Assembly: GCF_030524025.1 (NCBI RefSeq)
Contig: NZ_JAUNHI010000003.1
Coordinates: 128,998 to 192,997, forward strand
Source of the DNA: Actinomyces sp.
GTDB taxonomy: Bacteria > Actinomycetota > Actinomycetes > Actinomycetales > Actinomycetaceae
Reading direction: 5' to 3'
Length of the DNA stretch: 64,000 nucleotides
The notes under the pieces: model-generated
Database searches by the model: none
Seen by the model: only the letters and a program-made list of their open reading frames with translations
What the model was told of the DNA's origin: nothing
In this document: positions 21,607 to 30,442 of the stretch, in pieces
How positions within the stretch are numbered: the stretch's first letter is position 1
Layout of the letters: each line of letters begins with the position of its first letter
Program-made: the position numbers and the translations under genes

Positions 21607-23460
21607 TCACTCGATGGCCAGAAGGACCTCGGGTTCCGCCTGCCCCCCGGCGTGGACGACGACCTCGACCCGGTCGGGGTCGGCCAGGACCTCCTCGCAG
21701 TAGGAGGACACCGCCGCAGTGGCCAGGGCGCCGACATCGGGCAGGGCGCCCCGCCCCAGGATGACGGTGACGAGCTCGTCGTCGGGTCTGAGCAGTCCGC
21801 CGAGTGCCCGGGCCACGGCCTCGGGCTCGGCGGTCGGGCCGGCAAGCGCCGTCGTGCGCACGGCCACGGCCGCCTGGCCGGCCCGGCGCGTCACCCCGGC
21901 GATCCCGACAGTGTCGGTCTGGCCCGCCACAGCGACGGCCGCGGCCAGGACACGGGCCTCGTCGTCGGTGTCGCACACGATGAGCTGGACGGGGTCCCCC
22001 GCCTCCGGGGTCGTCTCGACCCCGGAGGCGCCGCGCACGGTGGAGACGGCGGAGCGGGCGGCCAGGAAGCGGGCGGCCTCGTGGGCACTGGCAACGCAGG
22101 CCGAGTCGCAGGGCAGGACGGCCACCCGCGCCAGCCCCAGGTCGCCGGCGGCGCGCACGATGCCGTCGCGCTCGGGGAACAGGACGACGACGGCTCCCGT
22201 GCGGGCCAGCTGCTCGACCAGCCCGGGGGCGCGGGTGCAGGCCACGACCCCGACGCGCTCGGCGCCTCTGCCCCCAGGGACCTGGGTCCCGGCGTACTGG
22301 GAGGGGTGGAGGCTCACGGACTCGTCGCGCTGAGCCGCCTCCCGCTGGGCACGGCGGGCGGCCAGTCGCTCGAAGGACACGACGTGACCGTCGCCCCGGC
22401 CCACGGGAAGCGGGGCGGGCTCCCAGTGGGCTGCCAGGGCCAGCGCCGTGGGATGGAGGTGGTGGACGCAGACCTGGCGGGCCCTGCCCTGGCGCGGCAG
22501 GGCGGCGCGCGGCGTGTCGGTGTGGACGTGCACCTGGTAGAGGCCGACGCCCAGGGCGTCGGGGGTGCCCACCACCCCGACGGAGTCGCCGATGCGCTCG
22601 AGGTCGGCGCGCAGCGCGGCGGCCTGGGCGGCGGTGGCCTCGAGGAGGTACATGACCTCGAACTCCCCGGTCGAGACCTCGCCGGTGGCGGCCGCCTGTA
22701 CCCCGTGGGCGCGGGGGCCGTGCGTGGCGGCGTCCACAAGGTCGGTGAGCATCTGCCAGGCGACGTCGGTGTAGGGGTGTTCCCCTTCCGGTCCGGCGGC
22801 GTTGATCGTGTCCGACAGCCCGGTGAGCATGAGCATGAGGGCCGCGCCCCCGGCGTCGACCGGCCCGTGCCCCAGGCCGGCGGTCTCCACGACGCTCTCC
22901 TGGGCGCCGAAGGCCGCGGCGGCGGCGATGAGAGAGGCAGTCGGTGGCGCGGCGCCCCCCGCCTCCTCCAGGGCGCTGCGGGCGCCGAGCGCGGCGTCCT
23001 TGGCGACGGTCAGCAGCGTCCCGGTCACCGGGCGCGACACCGCCTGCCAGGTGGTGTCGGCGATGCGCTCGTAGGCGTGGACGAGGTCGACGGGCACCAG
23101 CCGCCAGGGATCGGCGGACTCGGCGCACACGTCGGCCAGGGCCGCCAGCGCCTGAGAGACGAGCAGCCCCGAGTTGCCCCGCGCGCCGCGCACGGCACCG
23201 TCGGAGGCGGCGCGGGAGGTCTGCACGAGGTCGGCCGAGGCGGGCAGACGGTCCATGGCCTCGCAGGCGGCTGCCAGCGTGAGCAGGACGTTGGTCCCCG
23301 TGTCGGAGTCGGGCACGGGGAAGACGTTGAGGGAGTCGACCAGGGCACGGCTGGACTGCGCCACCCGGCGGGCCTGCTCCAGCCACGCCCGCAGCACGGC
23401 AGCCGTCACCTCGCCCGCGGGGCGGACAGCGGCGGTGGACCGGTCCTGGGTGTCCGACAC
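21607..23460 (-). CDS. DAK2/DhaL-domain kinase (FakA-like)
   Basis: The 617-residue protein resembles the fatty acid kinase ATP-binding subunit FakA (YloV). An N-terminal DhaL/DAK2 domain (about 12-210) has the Mg-ATP motif FPVPDSDTGTN and GARGNSG. A middle domain follows (about 240-350), then a C-terminal FakA-type domain (about 400-617). GTG 23460 is chosen because an AGGAGGGCACAG ribosome site precedes it; a farther ATG at 23523 has none. No DegV/FakB lipid-binding partner is in the window. The recG-DAK2-rpmB neighbourhood is conserved in actinobacteria and firmicutes. Confidence 0.87.
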   Translation of the reverse strand: MSDTQDRSTAAVRPAGEVTAAVLRAWLEQARRVAQSSRALVDSLNVFPVPDSDTGTNVLLTLAAACEAMDRLPASADLVQTSRAASDGAVRGARGNSGLLVSQALAALADVCAESADPWRLVPVDLVHAYERIADTTWQAVSRPVTGTLLTVAKDAALGARSALEEAGGAAPPTASLIAAAAAFGAQESVVETAGLGHGPVDAGGAALMLMLTGLSDTINAAGPEGEHPYTDVAWQMLTDLVDAATHGPRAHGVQAAATGEVSTGEFEVMYLLEATAAQAAALRADLERIGDSVGVVGTPDALGVGLYQVHVHTDTPRAALPRQGRARQVCVHHLHPTALALAAHWEPAPLPVGRGDGHVVSFERLAARRAQREAAQRDESVSLHPSQYAGTQVPGGRGAERVGVVACTRAPGLVEQLARTGAVVVLFPERDGIVRAAGDLGLARVAVLPCDSACVASAHEAARFLAARSAVSTVRGASGVETTPEAGDPVQLIVCDTDDEARVLAAAVAVAGQTDTVGIAGVTRRAGQAAVAVRTTALAGPTAEPEAVARALGGLLRPDDELVTVILGRGALPDVGALATAAVSSYCEEVLADPDRVEVVVHAGGQAEPEVLLAIE

Positions 23461-23631
23461 CTGTGCCCTCCTGTGCGTCTGTAGCGACGTGGGCCGTGTC
23501 CGCCAGCCCCCGCCCGTCCGCATCTAGGCTACCGGCCGTGCCCGCTCCTCGCCGCCCGGCGGTGCTGCGCGGACGGGCGCATGTGCCTCACCCCACGCCC
23601 CGCGCGCTTTGGGCCAGGGTGCGCCGTCGGA

Positions 23632-23637
23632 TACAGT
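23632..23637 (+). promoter_or_regulatory. Candidate rpmB -10 (TACAGT)
   Basis: GATACAGT is a reasonable -10 and would give rpmB a leader of about 97 nt. A tandem 9-bp repeat, GACTAGATT twice (23710-23727), lies at the leader's end, directly before the GAGGAG ribosome site. Confidence 0.4.
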
Positions 23638-23740
23638 GGCGGGGTTGTCCCGGGGCCGGTCCTCGGGCGGAAGACCCTGCGCCGGGCCCTCGGGCTCGAG
23701 CGCCTCAGCGACTAGATTGACTAGATTGAGGAGTGAGACC

Positions 23741-23932
23741 GTGGCTGCTGTGTGCGACGTCTGCGGCAAGAGCCCCATCTTCGGCAAGAGCGTCTCGCAC
23801 TCCCACGTGCGGACCAGCCGCCGGTGGAACCCCAACATCCAGCGTGTGCGTGCACTCGTCAACGGCGCCCCCAAGCGCCTCAACGTGTGCACCTCCTGCC
23901 TCAAGGCCGGCAAGGTCACGCGCAACGTCTGA
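23741..23932 (+). CDS. rpmB: 50S ribosomal protein L28
   Basis: The 63-residue large-subunit protein starts at GTG 23741 (VAAVCDVCGKSP) behind a GAGGAG site. It keeps both cysteine pairs, CDVC and CTSC, so it is the zinc-binding (C+) form. Residues HSHVRTSRRWNPNIQ are typical of L28. A hairpin follows 21 nt after the stop. Confidence 0.97.
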   Translation: MAAVCDVCGKSPIFGKSVSHSHVRTSRRWNPNIQRVRALVNGAPKRLNVCTSCLKAGKVTRNV

Positions 23933-23953
23933 CAGGCCCTCGTGGGCCGACCC

Positions 23954-23986
23954 GGGCCGCCACTTCCAGGACGGGAGTGGCGGCCC
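23954..23986. terminator. Bidirectional terminator between rpmB and thiL
   Basis: A perfect 11-bp inverted repeat (GGGCCGCCACT and AGTGGCGGCCC) with an 11-nt loop lies between the convergent ends of rpmB and thiL. No U-tract is present, as is usual in high-GC actinobacteria. Confidence 0.75.
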
Positions 23987-24028
23987 GTCGCGTGCGCCTG
24001 GGGCGCACCCCGAGGCGTACAGGCTCTG

Positions 24029-25069
24029 TCAGGTGCGGGCGGTGAAGTGGTCCCAGCCGACGTGGTCGGGGGCGGCGCCCTCGACGGTGACCGCGGGGCC
24101 CCGGGCGCCCGCCGCCAGGACGCGGCCGATGACCCGGCAGCCGGGCGGCAGCCGGGCGAGAGCACCGGGCGGGACGGCGGCGAGCATGCCGTGGTCCTCC
24201 CCGCCGGTCAGCACCCACTGGCGCGCCACGGCAGAGGGGTTCTCGGCGCCGAGGAACCGGGCCACCTCGACGAGCTCGGCCAGGTCGGTGGCTGTCCCCG
24301 ACGCCGGATCGGTCGGCTCGGCCAGGTCGATGGCCACCCCCGAGGCCCGAGCCATGCGCCCGGCGTCGCGCAGCAGGGAGTCCGAGACGTCCATCATCGC
24401 CGTGGCCCCCGCCTGGGCCAGGGCGGGTCCGGCGGCCAGGGGCGGGTGGGGGGCGCGGAAGACCTCGACGGCCTGGCGCGCGGCGTCGGGAACCGGCCCC
24501 CGGTCCGCCAGGGCGCCCGCCTCGAGCAGTGCCAGGCCCGCGGCGGAGCGCCCCAGGGTTCCGACGTGGACAAGCAGGTCGCCGGGCCTGGCCCCCGAGC
24601 GCAGGACGGGGGCCAGGCCTTCCAGGTCCCCGTGGGCGGTGACCGCGATGACGAGCCCGTCCCCGGCGCTCAAGTCCCCGCCGACGACGCCGGCTCCCAC
24701 CGGCTGGCAGGCGGCGGCCAGGCCCGCGGCCAGGTCGGTGACCCAGTCCAGGGGGGTGGACGAGGGCAGGACGAGGGCGACGACCAGCGCCACGGGGCGG
24801 GCGCCCATGGCGGCGACGTCGGCCAGGTTCTGCGCCGCGGCACGCCGGCCGATGTCGTGACCGGTGGACCAGGCGGTGCGGAAGTGGCGGCCCTCGACGA
24901 GCACGTCGGTGGTCACGCAGTAGCGGCCGTCGGGCGCGGCGAGCACGGCGCAGTCATCACCGGGGCCCACCAGCGCCAGATCCGATCCGGGCAGCACAGG
25001 GAGGATGGCGTCCAGGACCGCGGCCTCGCCGAGCTCGCCGACGCTGGGCCCGCCCTCAGCGGTTGACAT
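24029..25069 (-). CDS. thiL: Thiamine-monophosphate kinase
   Basis: The enzyme phosphorylates thiamine monophosphate to thiamine pyrophosphate and is 346 residues long. It has the AIRS/PurM-type fold with LVGPGDDCAVL, TTDVLVEGRHF, NLADVAAMGA, VVGGDLS, DVSDSLLRD and the late LTGGEDHGML motif. The start overlaps the ddl 3' end by 14 nt, so it is translated with ddl. thiL after ddl matches the actinobacterial order. Confidence 0.95.
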   Translation of the reverse strand: MSTAEGGPSVGELGEAAVLDAILPVLPGSDLALVGPGDDCAVLAAPDGRYCVTTDVLVEGRHFRTAWSTGHDIGRRAAAQNLADVAAMGARPVALVVALVLPSSTPLDWVTDLAAGLAAACQPVGAGVVGGDLSAGDGLVIAVTAHGDLEGLAPVLRSGARPGDLLVHVGTLGRSAAGLALLEAGALADRGPVPDAARQAVEVFRAPHPPLAAGPALAQAGATAMMDVSDSLLRDAGRMARASGVAIDLAEPTDPASGTATDLAELVEVARFLGAENPSAVARQWVLTGGEDHGMLAAVPPGALARLPPGCRVIGRVLAAGARGPAVTVEGAAPDHVGWDHFTART

Positions 25070-26252
25070 CGGCGGGGCGCTCCAGGGCCAGCTCGATGAG
25101 CTCGCTGACCAGGTCGCCGTACTCCAACCCGGAGACCTGCCACATGTAGGGGTACATGGAGAAGGGGGTGAAGCCCGGCATGGTATTGACCTCGTTGACG
25201 ATGACCCGGCCGTCCTCGGTCACGAAGAAGTCAACTCTGGCCAGCCCCTCGCAGCCCAGGGCCGTGAACGCCCGGGCGGCGGTGGACATGAGCAGCTCGC
25301 GGGTCTCCTGGGGCAGCGGTGCGGGGCAGACCACCTGGACGGCGTCGTGGGCGAGGTACTTCGTCTCGTAGTCGTAGAACTCCCCGGCGCCCTGGTCGGC
25401 GTCCATGACGATCTCACCGGGCAGGGCCACGCGGGGGTCGGAGTCGCCGACACCGCCCAGGACCGCCACCTCGATCTCCCGGCCGGTGACCCCAGACTCG
25501 ACCAGGACCTTGGGGTCGACGGCGCGCGCCGCCTCGATGGCGGCCGCCAGGCCCCCGTGGCTCGTCACGCGGGTGATGCCCAGGGAGGAGCCGGCGCGCG
25601 CGGGCTTGACGAAGACTGGCAGGCTCAGGGACCGGCACTGCTCGAGGACGGCGGCTCGCTCGCGGCTCCAACGGTGCGGCTCGACCAGGACGTGCTCGGC
25701 GGTGGCGATGCCCGCCGCGCCCAGGAGCACCTTGGTCACCTGCTTGTCCATGCATGCCGCGCTGGCCAGCACCCCGCAGCCGACATAGGGGATCCCCAGC
25801 ATCTCAAGCATCCCCTGGATGGTGCCGTCCTCGCCGTAGGGGCCGTGCAGCAGCGGCAGGACGACGTCGACAACACCCAGGCCGGTGGTCCCGGCGGCGG
25901 TGCGCACGACGAGCTCGCCTCCCCCCAGGGGCACCGACAGCTCGCCGCGGCCCAGGCCGTCGGCAGCGATCTCCACCGGCGGGCGGGTGTCATCGAGCTC
26001 AAGGGCGGCGGGGTCGTCGTCGACAAGGACCCACTGCCCGCCCGGCGTGATGCCGATGGGCACGACCTCGTAGCGCTCCCGGTCGATGGAGCGCAGCACC
26101 CCGGCCGCCGTGGCGCAGGAGATCGTGTGCTCCCCGCTGCGCCCGCCGAAGACAACGGCGACACGGGTGCGTCTCGGGGCACCCGGTCCCGGAGGCACGG
26201 CGGGCGGGGTGCTCGGCGCCTGCGACGCGCCGGTGGCCTGGATGTCTGTCAT
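25056..26252 (-). CDS. ddl: D-alanine--D-alanine ligase
   Basis: This ATP-grasp ligase makes D-Ala-D-Ala for peptidoglycan and is 398 residues long. Motifs include VVFGGRSGEHTISCATA, LLHGPYGEDGTIQG, KPARAGSSLGI and VNEVNTMPGFTPFSMYP. The first 28 residues are a Pro/Thr-rich extension. TAGCGT sits 7 nt before ATG with no ribosome site, so a leaderless mRNA is likely. It is divergent from the lipoprotein gene at 26355. Confidence 0.97.
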   Translation of the reverse strand: MTDIQATGASQAPSTPPAVPPGPGAPRRTRVAVVFGGRSGEHTISCATAAGVLRSIDRERYEVVPIGITPGGQWVLVDDDPAALELDDTRPPVEIAADGLGRGELSVPLGGGELVVRTAAGTTGLGVVDVVLPLLHGPYGEDGTIQGMLEMLGIPYVGCGVLASAACMDKQVTKVLLGAAGIATAEHVLVEPHRWSRERAAVLEQCRSLSLPVFVKPARAGSSLGITRVTSHGGLAAAIEAARAVDPKVLVESGVTGREIEVAVLGGVGDSDPRVALPGEIVMDADQGAGEFYDYETKYLAHDAVQVVCPAPLPQETRELLMSTAARAFTALGCEGLARVDFFVTEDGRVIVNEVNTMPGFTPFSMYPYMWQVSGLEYGDLVSELIELALERPADVNR

Positions 26253-26259
26253 GGCGGCA

Positions 26260-26265
26260 ACGCTA
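26260..26265 (-). promoter_or_regulatory. Candidate ddl -10 (TAGCGT)
   Basis: The hexamer ends 7 nt before the ddl ATG. A second TANNNT (TACCCT, 26278-26283, plus strand) may serve the divergent lipoprotein gene. Confidence 0.4.
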
Positions 26266-26354
26266 CCGCGCCGCGGTTACCCTGTGGGCAACACCGTGCG
26301 GGCCGTGACCCGCGGACCGGCACGGCACCGACCGCACCCGTCCCAGGAGGCGTC

Positions 26355-27059
26355 ATGTCCCCCCAGCCCAGTGCCCTCCCGGCCCCGCGCTCCCGCAGGT
26401 CGATGCTCCGTGCCGCCCGGGCGGCCGGGGTGCTGGCCGCCGTCGCCCTGCCGGTGGCCGCCTGCTCAGCCGGGTCCTCGACCGTGTCGAGCTCGACGTC
26501 GCCCTCGAGCTCGACACACTCCGGGGGGACGCCGACGACCTCGACGCCCTCGGCCGACGCCTCCCCGGCGCACCACCCGCTGACCAAGGACGAGGCCACG
26601 GCCCAGGCCACGGAGGACGGCGGATCGGGCTGGACCTCGACGGCCTCGGAGCAGACCTCCACGGGCGACTGCGGCATCGAGGTCGATGTGCGCACCGGCG
26701 TCCACGAGGGCTACGACCGGGTGGTGGTCGAGATGAGCGGTCAGGGCACCCCGGGCTGGTGGGCCGACTGGGTGACCGACGCGGCCACCCAGGGCCGGGG
26801 CGAGCCGATCACGGTGTCGGGGGAGCATATGCTCCGGGTGCTGGGCCAGGGCACCTCCTACCCCTCTGAGGAGTCCGCGAGCGCCCAGTACACCGGGTCC
26901 GGCCCGATCCCCGTGGGGGGCAGGGGCGTGACCGAGGTGTGGTTCGACGGGACCTTCGAGTCCCAGTTCCAGCTCGTCATCGGCACCCACTCCCAGAGCT
27001 ACCGGGTCTTCACCCTGTCCGAGCCCACCCGGCTCGTCATCGACGTCGCCCACCCGTAG
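26355..27059 (+). CDS. Secreted lipoprotein with AMIN-like domain
   Basis: The 234-residue protein has a basic N-terminus and a hydrophobic signal (AARAAGVLAAVALPVAAC) with lipobox Cys37. A Ser/Thr-rich linker (about 38-75) follows. The C-terminal domain (about 100-234) contains HEGYDRVVVEMSG and ends with TLSEPTRLVIDVAHP, the pattern of AMIN-like domains in actinobacterial lipoproteins. It is probably anchored on the outer face of the membrane; its ligand is unknown. ATG 26355 follows an AGGAGG site. The last 23 nt overlap the convergent end of gpsA. Confidence 0.8.
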   Translation: MSPQPSALPAPRSRRSMLRAARAAGVLAAVALPVAACSAGSSTVSSSTSPSSSTHSGGTPTTSTPSADASPAHHPLTKDEATAQATEDGGSGWTSTASEQTSTGDCGIEVDVRTGVHEGYDRVVVEMSGQGTPGWWADWVTDAATQGRGEPITVSGEHMLRVLGQGTSYPSEESASAQYTGSGPIPVGGRGVTEVWFDGTFESQFQLVIGTHSQSYRVFTLSEPTRLVIDVAHP

Positions 27060-28077
27060 GCCGGGCGTGGACGCCCTCGGCCTTGCGGGGGCGGGCCAGC
27101 AGGGCGTCGTTGACCTCGGTGACGGTGGCCGTGCCCTCGACCACGGCGACGATCCCCGCGGTGATCGGCATCTCCACCCCGTGGGCGGTGGCCAGGTCGA
27201 GCACGGCGCGCGCCGACCTGGCGCCCTCGGCCACCCCCCGGGAGGCCGCCGCCGCCTGCTCGACGCTCATCCCCTCTCCCAGCCTGCGGCCGAAGGTCTG
27301 GTTGCGCGACAGGGGGCTCGAGCAGGTCGCCACGAGGTCCCCCATGCCGGCCAGCCCCGCGAAGGTCTCGGGACGGGCGCCCAGCGCCAGGCCCAGGCGG
27401 GTGATCTCGACCAGGCCGCGGGTGATGATCGTGGCCTTGGAGTTGTCCCCGAAGCCGCAGCCCGCCGCCGCGCCCACGGCCAGGGCGATGACGTTCTTGA
27501 CCGCTCCGCTCAGCTCGACGCCGAGCACGTCGGTGTTCGTGTAGGGGCGGAAGGCGGGCGTGGCGCACAGGGTGGCCACCCGGGCGGCCACCGCCTCGTC
27601 CTGGGCGGCCACGACCGTGGCGGTGGGCTGCCGGGCGGCGATCTCGTCGGCCAGGTTGGGACCCGAGACGACGGCGACCCGCTCGGCGGGCAGGTCGAGG
27701 ACCTCGGCGAGGACCTCGCTCATGCGCAGACCGGTGCCCGTCTCGACGCCTTTCATGAGGGACACCGCCAGGGCCCCCTCGTCCAGGGCGCCGCCCAGGG
27801 GGCGCAGGACTCCCCGGGCGCTCTGGGAGGGCACCGCCACGACGACCAGGCCCGCGCCGTCGACGGCCCGGTGGATGTCGGTGGTGGCCCGGACATCGGG
27901 GGGTAGGCGGCAGTCCGGCACGTAGCGCTCGTTGGTGCCGGCGTTGATCTCCTCGGCGATCTCGGGGCGCCGGGCCCACACGACGGTGGGGGTGCCGGCC
28001 TCGGCCAAGAGGCAGGCGAAGGTGGTGCCCCACGCTCCCGAGCCGATGACGGCGGCCCGTGCGACCCCGGCGCTCAC
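27037..28077 (-). CDS. gpsA: Glycerol-3-phosphate dehydrogenase [NAD(P)+]
   Basis: The enzyme reduces dihydroxyacetone phosphate to sn-glycerol-3-phosphate for phospholipid synthesis and is 346 residues long. The Rossmann motif is VIGSGAWGTTFA. The substrate-binding region includes SLMKGVE, SGPNLADEIA, ELSGAVKNVIALAVGAA and GLAGMGDLVATCSS. The GTG start overlaps the acyltransferase stop by 4 nt (GTGA), giving a coupled phospholipid-precursor pair. Confidence 0.97.
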   Translation of the reverse strand: MSAGVARAAVIGSGAWGTTFACLLAEAGTPTVVWARRPEIAEEINAGTNERYVPDCRLPPDVRATTDIHRAVDGAGLVVVAVPSQSARGVLRPLGGALDEGALAVSLMKGVETGTGLRMSEVLAEVLDLPAERVAVVSGPNLADEIAARQPTATVVAAQDEAVAARVATLCATPAFRPYTNTDVLGVELSGAVKNVIALAVGAAAGCGFGDNSKATIITRGLVEITRLGLALGARPETFAGLAGMGDLVATCSSPLSRNQTFGRRLGEGMSVEQAAAASRGVAEGARSARAVLDLATAHGVEMPITAGIVAVVEGTATVTEVNDALLARPRKAEGVHARPTGGRRR

Positions 28078-28907
28078 GCGGTGGCCCCGTCCTGGACCGC
28101 GTCCGGGTCCTCGCCGGACGCACGGGTGCCCGGGGCGGGGTCCTCAGCGCCGGTCGGCGGGTCGGGACGGCGCACCCCCCGCTTGCCCTTGCCGGGGTCG
28201 CCGTCGTACTTCATGTCGTAGGGGCGGGGGGCCTTGAGCCCGCGCAGCTGCTCGACGATCTCGGTGATGGCCCGCATGATCTCGGCGGTGGCCTCGCGCA
28301 CGGCCTCCCGGTCGGTCGTGTCGGTGCCGAAGCGCGACAGATCGAGGGGCCGGCCGATCATGACGCGCACCTCCTTGCGCGGGAAGGGGTGGAAGCCCCC
28401 GCCGAAGGAGTCGATGATCTCCTGGGCACCCCACTGGCCCATCGGCAGGACGGGCACCCCAGTGGCCATGGCCAGCCGGGCGGCCCCGGTCTTGCCCGTC
28501 ATCGGCCACTGGAGGGGGTCGCGCGACAAGGTCCCCTCGGGGAAGACCATGACGACATCGCCCCCGCGCAGCCTCCGTTCGGCCTCGACCAGGGCGTTGC
28601 CGGCCTGGGCCGACTGCCGGTAGACGGGGATCTGGCCGCCGGCCTTGAAGACCCGTCCGAGCAGGGGGATGTCGAAGAGCGTGGACTTGGCCAGGGAGTA
28701 GGCCGGCACGTCGACGTCGACCAGGGCGCGCATCGCGGTCAGGGAGTCGAGATCGGACAGGTGGTTGGCCACGGCGACGAAACCGCCGGAGGACGGGATG
28801 TTCTCGGTTCCCGTCACCTGCTGTCGGGAGACGGCCTTGAGGAAGGGGATGATCGCCCCGCGGGATGCGAAGCGGTAGAAGGGGGTCATCGGTCGCGTCG
28901 TGGGCAC
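28074..28907 (-). CDS. plsC: 1-acylglycerol-3-phosphate O-acyltransferase family
   Basis: This 277-residue PlsC-type acyltransferase produces phosphatidic acid or a related lipid. The HX4D motif is NHLSDLD and the second motif is VFPEGTLSRD; IPVYR precedes it. The C-terminal 50 residues are charged and disordered. GTG 28907 is chosen because TAGTCT lies 7 nt upstream; ATG 28889 is an alternative with no ribosome site. It is coupled to gpsA, which makes its glycerol-3-phosphate substrate pool. Confidence 0.88.
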   Translation of the reverse strand: MPTTRPMTPFYRFASRGAIIPFLKAVSRQQVTGTENIPSSGGFVAVANHLSDLDSLTAMRALVDVDVPAYSLAKSTLFDIPLLGRVFKAGGQIPVYRQSAQAGNALVEAERRLRGGDVVMVFPEGTLSRDPLQWPMTGKTGAARLAMATGVPVLPMGQWGAQEIIDSFGGGFHPFPRKEVRVMIGRPLDLSRFGTDTTDREAVREATAEIMRAITEIVEQLRGLKAPRPYDMKYDGDPGKGKRGVRRPDPPTGAEDPAPGTRASGEDPDAVQDGATA

Positions 28908-28914
28908 GCCCCGA

Positions 28915-28920
28915 AGACTA
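28915..28920 (-). promoter_or_regulatory. Candidate plsC -10 (TAGTCT)
   Basis: The hexamer ends 7 nt before GTG 28907, in the 42-nt gap after murA. It could give a leaderless plsC-gpsA mRNA. Confidence 0.4.
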
Positions 28921-28949
28921 CCGGGTCCCGCCCGGGCCGGCGCGGGGCC

Positions 28950-30272
28950 TTAGGCCAGGCGGGTCACCGCGGCGTCGAGGGAGGTCAGCTTGCTCATGAA
29001 GTGCTCGTAGCCGCGGTCGATGAGGTTGATACCCTCGACACGGCTCGTGCCTTCGGCGGCCAGGGCCGCGATGAGGTGGGAGAAGCCGCCGCGCAGGTCG
29101 GGCACGACGATGTCGGCGCCCCGCAGCGGCGTCGGGCCGGAGATGACCGCTGAGTGGTAGAAGTTGCGCTGGCCGAAGCGGCAAGCGGTCCCTCCCAGGC
29201 ACTCCCGGTAGACCTGGATGGTCGCACCCATCTGGCGCAGGGCCTTGGTGAAGCCCAAGCGGTTCTCGTAGACCGTCTCGTGGACGATCGACAGGCCCTC
29301 GGCCTGGGTCAGGGCCACGACGAGGGGCTGCTGCCAGTCGGTCATGAACCCGGGGTGGACATTGGTCTCCACGACGATGGAGCGCAGGTCGCCGCCGGGG
29401 TGGTAGAAGCGGATCCCGTCGTCGCGCACATCGAAGGCGCCACCGACCTTGCGGAAGGTGTTGAGGAAGGTGGTCATGTCGCCCTGGTGGGCCCCGCGCA
29501 CGAAGAGGTCGCCGTGGGTGGCCAGCGCCGCCGAGGCCCACGAGGCCGTCTCGATGCGGTCGGGCAGCGCCGAGTGGTTGTAGCCGATCAGCTCCTCGAC
29601 GCCCTCGACGTGGATCGTGCGGTCGGTGTCCACCGAGATGATCGCGCCCATCTTCTGCAGGACGTCGACCAGGTCCATGATCTCGGGCTCGACGGCCGCC
29701 CCCCGCAGCTCGGTCAGGCCCGCCGAGCGCACGGCGGTCAGCAGGGTCTGCTCGGTGGCACCCACGCTCGGGTAGGGCAGCTCGATGACGGTCCCGTGCA
29801 GCCCGTCGGGGGCGGTCAGGGCGATGCCCTGGGACTGCTTGTCGACGACCGCGCCGAACTGGCGCAGGATCTCCAGGTGGAAGTCGATGGGCCGGTCCCC
29901 GATGCGGCAGCCTCCCAGGTCGGGGATGAAGGCCTCGCCCAGGCGGTGCAGGAGGGGCCCGCAGAAGAGGATCGGGATGCGCGAGCTGCCGGCGTGGGCG
30001 TCGATGTCGGCCACGTGCGCCGACTCGACCTTGGAGGGGTCGAGCTTGAGGACGCCCTCGGACTGGTCGTAGTCGATGGTCACCCCGTGCAGGGACAGCA
30101 GGCCCGAGACGACGTCGACGTCGCGGATGAGCGGGACGTTGCGCAGGACCGAGGGCGTCGTGCCCAGGAGCGCCGCGACCATGGCCTTGGAGACCAGGTT
30201 CTTGGCTCCGCGCACCGTGATCTCACCGGTGAGCGGGCGTCCGCCCTCGACCTGGAGCAGACCGTCGACCAT
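28950..30272 (-). CDS. murA: UDP-N-acetylglucosamine 1-carboxyvinyltransferase
   Basis: MurA catalyses the first committed step of peptidoglycan synthesis and is the target of fosfomycin. The protein is 440 residues, with substrate-binding Lys24-Asn25 (RGAKNLVSKAM) and catalytic Cys122 (LGGCRIGDRPID). The active-site Cys is retained, not the Asp that gives fosfomycin resistance in mycobacteria. ATG 30272 follows a GGAGG site; a longer upstream frame lacks similarity. Confidence 0.97.
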   Translation of the reverse strand: MVDGLLQVEGGRPLTGEITVRGAKNLVSKAMVAALLGTTPSVLRNVPLIRDVDVVSGLLSLHGVTIDYDQSEGVLKLDPSKVESAHVADIDAHAGSSRIPILFCGPLLHRLGEAFIPDLGGCRIGDRPIDFHLEILRQFGAVVDKQSQGIALTAPDGLHGTVIELPYPSVGATEQTLLTAVRSAGLTELRGAAVEPEIMDLVDVLQKMGAIISVDTDRTIHVEGVEELIGYNHSALPDRIETASWASAALATHGDLFVRGAHQGDMTTFLNTFRKVGGAFDVRDDGIRFYHPGGDLRSIVVETNVHPGFMTDWQQPLVVALTQAEGLSIVHETVYENRLGFTKALRQMGATIQVYRECLGGTACRFGQRNFYHSAVISGPTPLRGADIVVPDLRGGFSHLIAALAAEGTSRVEGINLIDRGYEHFMSKLTSLDAAVTRLA

Positions 30273-30355
30273 GGGTACCTCCGCGAAATGTGTTCCTGTG
30301 CGGGACGCGCCCGCCCCTCCGCACGGCGTGAGGGTGCAGAGTCGTCCCAGCATAG

Positions 30356-30406
30356 GCGTTCGCCGTGGGCTGCCCGGACTCGCTGCGGGCGGCCCACGGC
30401 GAACGC
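30356..30406. terminator. Long hairpin between leuD and murA
   Basis: Arms 30356-30376 and 30386-30406 form a 21-bp stem with one G-U-type mismatch around a 9-nt loop. The outer 15 bp (GCGTTCGCCGTGGGC and its complement) are perfect. It most likely terminates the leuCD transcript ahead of the murA promoter. Confidence 0.75.
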
Positions 30407-30442
30407 TCAGGTGGTGTGCCTCACCCCGTGGCCGGGGCAGGC

